The notes under the pieces: generated by a model
Database searches by the model: none
Seen by the model: the letters and a program-made list of their open reading frames with translations, nothing else
What the model was told of the DNA's origin: nothing
From: an uncultured Prevotella sp.
GTDB lineage: Bacteria > Bacteroidota > Bacteroidia > Bacteroidales > Bacteroidaceae
Direction of reading: 5' to 3'
DNA length: 64,000 bases
Assembly (NCBI GenBank): GCA_900555035.1
Contig: USJX01000001.1
Coordinates: forward strand, 1-64,000
Program-made: the position numbers and the translations under genes
Part shown: piece after piece, positions 36,401 through 42,400 of the stretch
Numbering within the stretch: position 1 is the first letter of the stretch
Layout of the letters: each line of letters opens with the position of its first letter

Positions 36401-39400
36401 TTGGATAAGCGTACTGGCAATACTGCTGGTACTTGGATAACTGATGCCTATACTCAGCGTTATCCTTCAGTAGAGCGTAAAATGAGCGAGAAGGGTAGTC
36501 AGAAGTTTAGAGACTGGGTTGATAGCCTTGAATATCCAAGTGAAGCTAAGGCTGAGATTAAGAGGCAGGCAGAAGATGCTCTGAGCAACAATAATGCTCC
36601 TGCTTGGGAGTTGATGTACTTGAAGGAAAATGGTATTGATATTAAGGAGTATGATTCAAGAATTGATTATCACTGGAAAGAGATTATCAGTGACCATCCT
36701 ACTGCTGAGGATATTCTGAATAGTATGAAGACTGACCCTGAACTGAATGAAAAGGTTACAAGTCTGGCTAAGCATGCCATCATCCATCCTACTTGGGAAA
36801 AGGTTTCTTTGGAGGTAAGAAGAAAGATATATAATGAGACTGGCGTTAAGACTAGCCCTATCAATCCACAAGTAAGAAAACAGACTAGGGAAATCTTTGA
36901 ACGTGACTATGCGCCAAGTCTTCTTAACAAGAATGGTACACCAAAGAAATCCGATGTAAAGAAGGTTGTTGAACAGATGGTGAAGGAGCACAACGACACC
37001 AAGAAGTATGACTTCTATCTGTCTAAGGTGAAGGCTAGTAATTACGTCAACAAGAATGGTCTTTATGATGATTACATCAGATGGCAGGAGAACAAACTGG
37101 ATGAGTTCGGTACGAAGAACCGTATCTTCCGTGGCTATACTAGGGATGGTTCCCGAAAGTATGTACCTGAGACTCTTGAAAATGTTTCAAAGGTTATGAG
37201 GGAAGAAGCAGATGGGCAGACCAATGGAAGCGAATATACCTCGTTTGGTAGCTTTATCGCAAAGTTGGCTAGTCGTGTTGATTATACAGACGAAATGCGT
37301 GCCAACAAGGACAAGTTGTCTTCTAATAAAGATAAGGAAGAATTTTACGAGAAATGGAATGAGGTTTATTATGAACTTTCCAAGTTCTTGTATAATGATG
37401 TGTTCTATGGCGAGCAGAGACTTCACGATATTGTATTGCAGTCTGATCCTAAGAAGTATGCCAAGAAAGAATATGGCATTACCCTTACTCCTACCTTCAT
37501 GAAGAAGCTGGATGCCTTGAAGAATGCAGTACAGACAGAGTTGAAGAGTGCGTACTTTGAGACTAAGTACAACAGACCTCTCCGTCTAAACGAGTTTGCT
37601 GCTGCCGTGGTTCCTGATAACTTGGGCGAAGATGTACGCAAGGGCATAGAGGATGCAGGCTTACCAATGTATGAATACGACCCGAATAAGGAAGGTGACC
37701 GCAGTCGTGCCTTCAATGAAGCTATCAATAGTAGCGACAATATACGATTCTCTCTGAAAGCAGAGAAGGAGAAGATTGTGGCTGATGCCAAGGCAAACGG
37801 AACCTATATGACGGCTCCTAATGGAGAGAAGACCAAACTGGATGCAGAACAATGGGCAACCGTCCGTACTACCAACTTCAAGAACTGGTTCGGTGATTGG
37901 GAGAATGACCCTGATAATGCTTCCAAGGTGGTGGATGAGAATGGCGAGCCTATGGTGATGTACCATTATACGGATGAGAGCTTTACTATATTTGGGAAAG
38001 ATAAAGAAGTTGGCAAAAATACATTTGGCAATGCTACTAATGCGAGTTATGCTGCAACAACAACTATCGGTCATTGGTTTACATCAAATAAAAAACAACC
38101 TGAATATATTGGTAAACCTATGGCGTGTTTCCTAAATATAGTAGAACCATTCGATGGCTACACTTTGGAAGGTCTTGCTGATTATCTGAATAATTATATA
38201 AGCGATGAAGATTTCAATTCTTACGAGGAAGATTATGAAAATGTTGCTCCAATAATTGAGGCGGGAAATAATTTTAGAGAAGAGCAGATAAGGTATGGAT
38301 ATGATGGCGTTGTTATAGATGATGAGGAGTTTGGTGGGACTTCTTATGTAGCATTTAATGCCAACCAAATCAAGTCTGCCGAGAATAACAATGGCGATTT
38401 CTCTGCCGACAACAATGATATTCGTTTCTCGCTTGCTGGTGAGCGTGGTGCGGCTGCTGCTGACAAGGCAGAGGAGCGTACCTTCCGCATGGATAATCTC
38501 TCTGTGGCTCGCAAGATGGAAGAGGAGAAGAAGGATGCCAAGGAAATCAAGATAGCTACTGGATGGGAGCGTGGTGCTGATGGCAAGTGGAGATACGAAA
38601 TGCCTGATGCCAAGATAAAGCTGGGTCAAAAGGTAACAGATAATATATATGGGGAAGATGGTAAAGTTATATGGTATGATAACGAAAGAACTAACCCTAT
38701 AGGAACTTTAAAAGACCTTCTTGATGCTCCAGAACTCTTTAAGGCTTATCCTGAGTTGAAAAATATCAAAGTTGCTATATTGAACGCAAACCAATATAGA
38801 GGTGCTTATTCGGAAGAAGACAAAACAATATTTACCAATATAACTAACTTTGATTCGGATTTTAATGGTGACAGATATTTATCTAAAGATGTAGAGAGAA
38901 ATCTTGTGCATGAGATTCAGCATATAATACAAACCATTGAAGGATTTGGCAAGGGTGGAAATAGTGGTTCTGTTAGAGGAGAAATCAAAAAGAAGTTTGA
39001 TGAGGTTACTAAGCAGATTAGGCAGTTGAAGTCAGAAGGGAAGAACGAAGAGGCCAAGGCTCTTATAGAGAAGAACAAGGCTCTTTATAATGCCAATGTG
39101 AACGAGAATGATGATTATAAAAACTACCTTTCTCTTGCTGGTGAGGTGGAAGCTCGCAACGTTTCTGCCCGATTGAACATGACTCCTGAGGAGAGAAGAA
39201 AAACTCTCGCAGAATCTACTGAGGACGTGGCTCGCAAAGACCAGATTTTCTTGGGTGTTGGCGATGTGTCCTTCTCTCTCCGTGATATGGCTGACGGAAA
39301 GGAGAGTGGGGCGGCTGATATGGCTGATGATTTGAAGAGTCTAAACACTCCTGATGAGGTGGATGATGCTATCAAGACTGCCATTGATGATATGCCGAGC

Positions 39401-42400
39401 GGCTGGAATATGGCTAACAAGAAGATGATTCATATTGCTCAGGCTCTGGGCGAGAACCGCAAGGCAGAGATTGCTGGCGAGGAACCTAAGTTCTCACTTA
39501 AGGATGGCTCACTCATTAAGGCTGGAACATACTTTAGCGGTGGCGGTCTTGTTGAGGAAGGCTTGAAAGGTATCATCGACCCAGTGGTGGCAGTTGAGTA
39601 TGATGAGAAGATAAGCGGTGTATATCGCAACAACTTCGGGCAGCACATCGTTACTGCTGATGTTCGTGATGTTGACCCTAAGGAGTTGGTGAAGCAGATA
39701 GATGGCGAGGTGGAGTACTTCCATGCCAGCCCAGTCTGCAAGAACTACTCTCAGGCGAAGAGTAACCATGCAGAGGTGGAACTTGACAAGGAGACCGCTG
39801 CTAGTACTGCCGAGTTTATCAATGCTATTAAGCCAAAGGTTGTGACCATTGAGAACGTGAAGGGATATAAGGATTCGGATGCGATGAAGACTATTACCGA
39901 TGCTCTGGATGCCAACGGCTATACTTGGGATGCAGATGTGTATAATGCTGCTGACTATGGCGGCTACACCAACCGAGAGAGATTGATTGTCCGTGCGGTT
40001 CGTGATGGTAAACTCCCTGAAAAGCCAAAGAAGATGGCACGCAAGAGTGGATGGTATGAAGCTGTGGCTGATATTATCCCGACCCTGACCGAGAAGAAGA
40101 ATGGTGTTGCTAACTGGATGGACGTTCGCTTGAAGGATGATGGCATTGACTGGCGTAACATTGACAAGCCATTGTATGTTATGGGTAGTGCCTATGCTGA
40201 CGGAAAGGTTCCTCATGCCTTCGCAGATGAACTGCTGCCAACACTCAGAACGAAGAGCGGTGATGTGATTGTGATGCCTGACGGAAAGGTCTATCGTGCC
40301 ATGGGCAGAGTGCTCGCAAGAGTATCAGGAGTGAGTGATGATTACAAGATGCCATTCTCTGAGAATCTGAGCCATACCATCATCGGCAATGGAATCCCTA
40401 CCCAGTTGACGGAACACGTTATTGCTCCTCTGCTTACTGGCTCTGACCCTAAGTTTAGCATCCGTACCTATCATGGTACTGGTGCTAAGTTTGACAAGTT
40501 TGATTTGTCTCATGCCTTGGAAGGCGAGGGAAGTGAGAGCTTCGGTCATGGTGTGTATGTTACCAACTCTAAGGAGATAGGCGGTGAATATGCAAAGCGT
40601 GGAAAAGAAAACAAGATAAGCGAATGGTTAAGCAATGATAAGAATATTCCAAATAAATATCGTAATAACGAGAATGTTCTTGATGATTACAAGCATATCG
40701 CTAGAGAAATAGCTTATGGCAAGTCTCTGGATGAGTTGAAGGCTGAGGCTGAACGTAGCTATAAGGTTGAAACCGATAACATCAAACAGAAGATTAATGC
40801 TTGGGAACATGGTGAGGAAAATCCACGTAGCTATGAGATTTATTTCTATCAGAACGACTTGGAAGATACTCCTGAAAATAGGGAGAAATATCGAAAGGAG
40901 ACGATAGATGGCTACAAAGAAGACCTTCAACTATACGATAATATGATTAATGCTGTGCGTGGAATGAAGGAAGAAGACTTTGCCAATGTTCCAAGTGGAT
41001 TTCGTTATGATGTGGATATTCCTGATGATAATGGTAGCAACTATCTGGATTGGGAAGGAACGATTCCTGATTCCTTGGATAAGCAGAAGGTGGCAGATGA
41101 TGCCTATAAGTTAGTATCAGATAATCAAGGTTTCAATGATTTTAAGGCTACTCCTCTTAATGATTTCATTGCTCATACATTGAAGACTTATGTTAACACA
41201 ACAGATGTTGCTGGAAGAGTTGAGAAACTGAAATCAGATATTAAGGATGTGATTGAGAATTATGTGGCAGATGATGATGTACTTGCTTTAAACGAGTATT
41301 TGAAGGATGCTACTCCTGATGATGTACTCGCTACCATCTGGTACAATGACCTAGTTAGAGACATTAAGGATGCTGACCTTGGTGAGGAACTTTACAGAAA
41401 GTTGAGTACTTATGTAGGAGATAATGCCGCAAGTCAGATTCTTTCGGATAATGGTCTTGTCGGTATCAAGTACCCTGCTGGCATGATTCATGGCGGTGCA
41501 AAGGAAGGCGATTACAACTATGTGATATTCGATGAGAACAATGCAAATATCGTGGGGAATACCCGATTCTCCTTGCGTTATGACAAGTTTGAGCATGAAT
41601 TGAACCAGTGGAAGAAGGACAACAATCTGCCAAAGGATGCCCAGCGACCAACCATCCCACAACGCAACGCTGGCGAGAGTGCCGTTGACTTCCTGAGAAG
41701 AGTGGACGAGTACCGCAAGCAGATGGCTCTTTGGAAGACTGCTCCAACCTACGAGCAGCATCTTCTGAATGATGATACTGCCCTTGGAGAGTTCAACAGA
41801 GAGTTGCAGCGTGGTTCTGTGCTCAAACGTATCGCCTTCCAAGATAGTATGCTGGCTATCCGCAAGGCTCAGGAAGCTATCATGAAGGAAGTGGGTGTTG
41901 ACCGCCTGAATATGGCTGAGGATGCCTATACTGCCGAGAACCGCAGTCACGGCAAGGGAAAGAACGAGTTTGAGGAGTACAATAATGAGTTCTTGCAGCC
42001 ATTGAGAAAGGCTTATCATCAGATGAAGAAGATACTGGGTGATAGCTACGATAATGTCCGTATCTACATGATGGCTAAGCATGGCTTGGAGCGTGATGCT
42101 CAGATGGCTTTCAAGAAGTCACTGGATGCTGACTTTAAGGACGTGGCTCAGAGAAGTGCGGCATACAGGGCTTATAAGGGCGATATGAACCGTATTACCA
42201 ATGATAGCGATTTGGAGTTTGGAAGAGTGGATTTCAATACTTGGAGACAGAGAGATAATGCTCTCAGAACGAAATACTCTCCTTCCTATATGGACTATCG
42301 TTATGATGAGAATGGTATCGCCTACGATTACTCAGGCTTGTCGGCTCTCTTTGGTGGCTCAGACTTTGAGGAAGCTGCTCATAAACTTGTAAGGGATATT

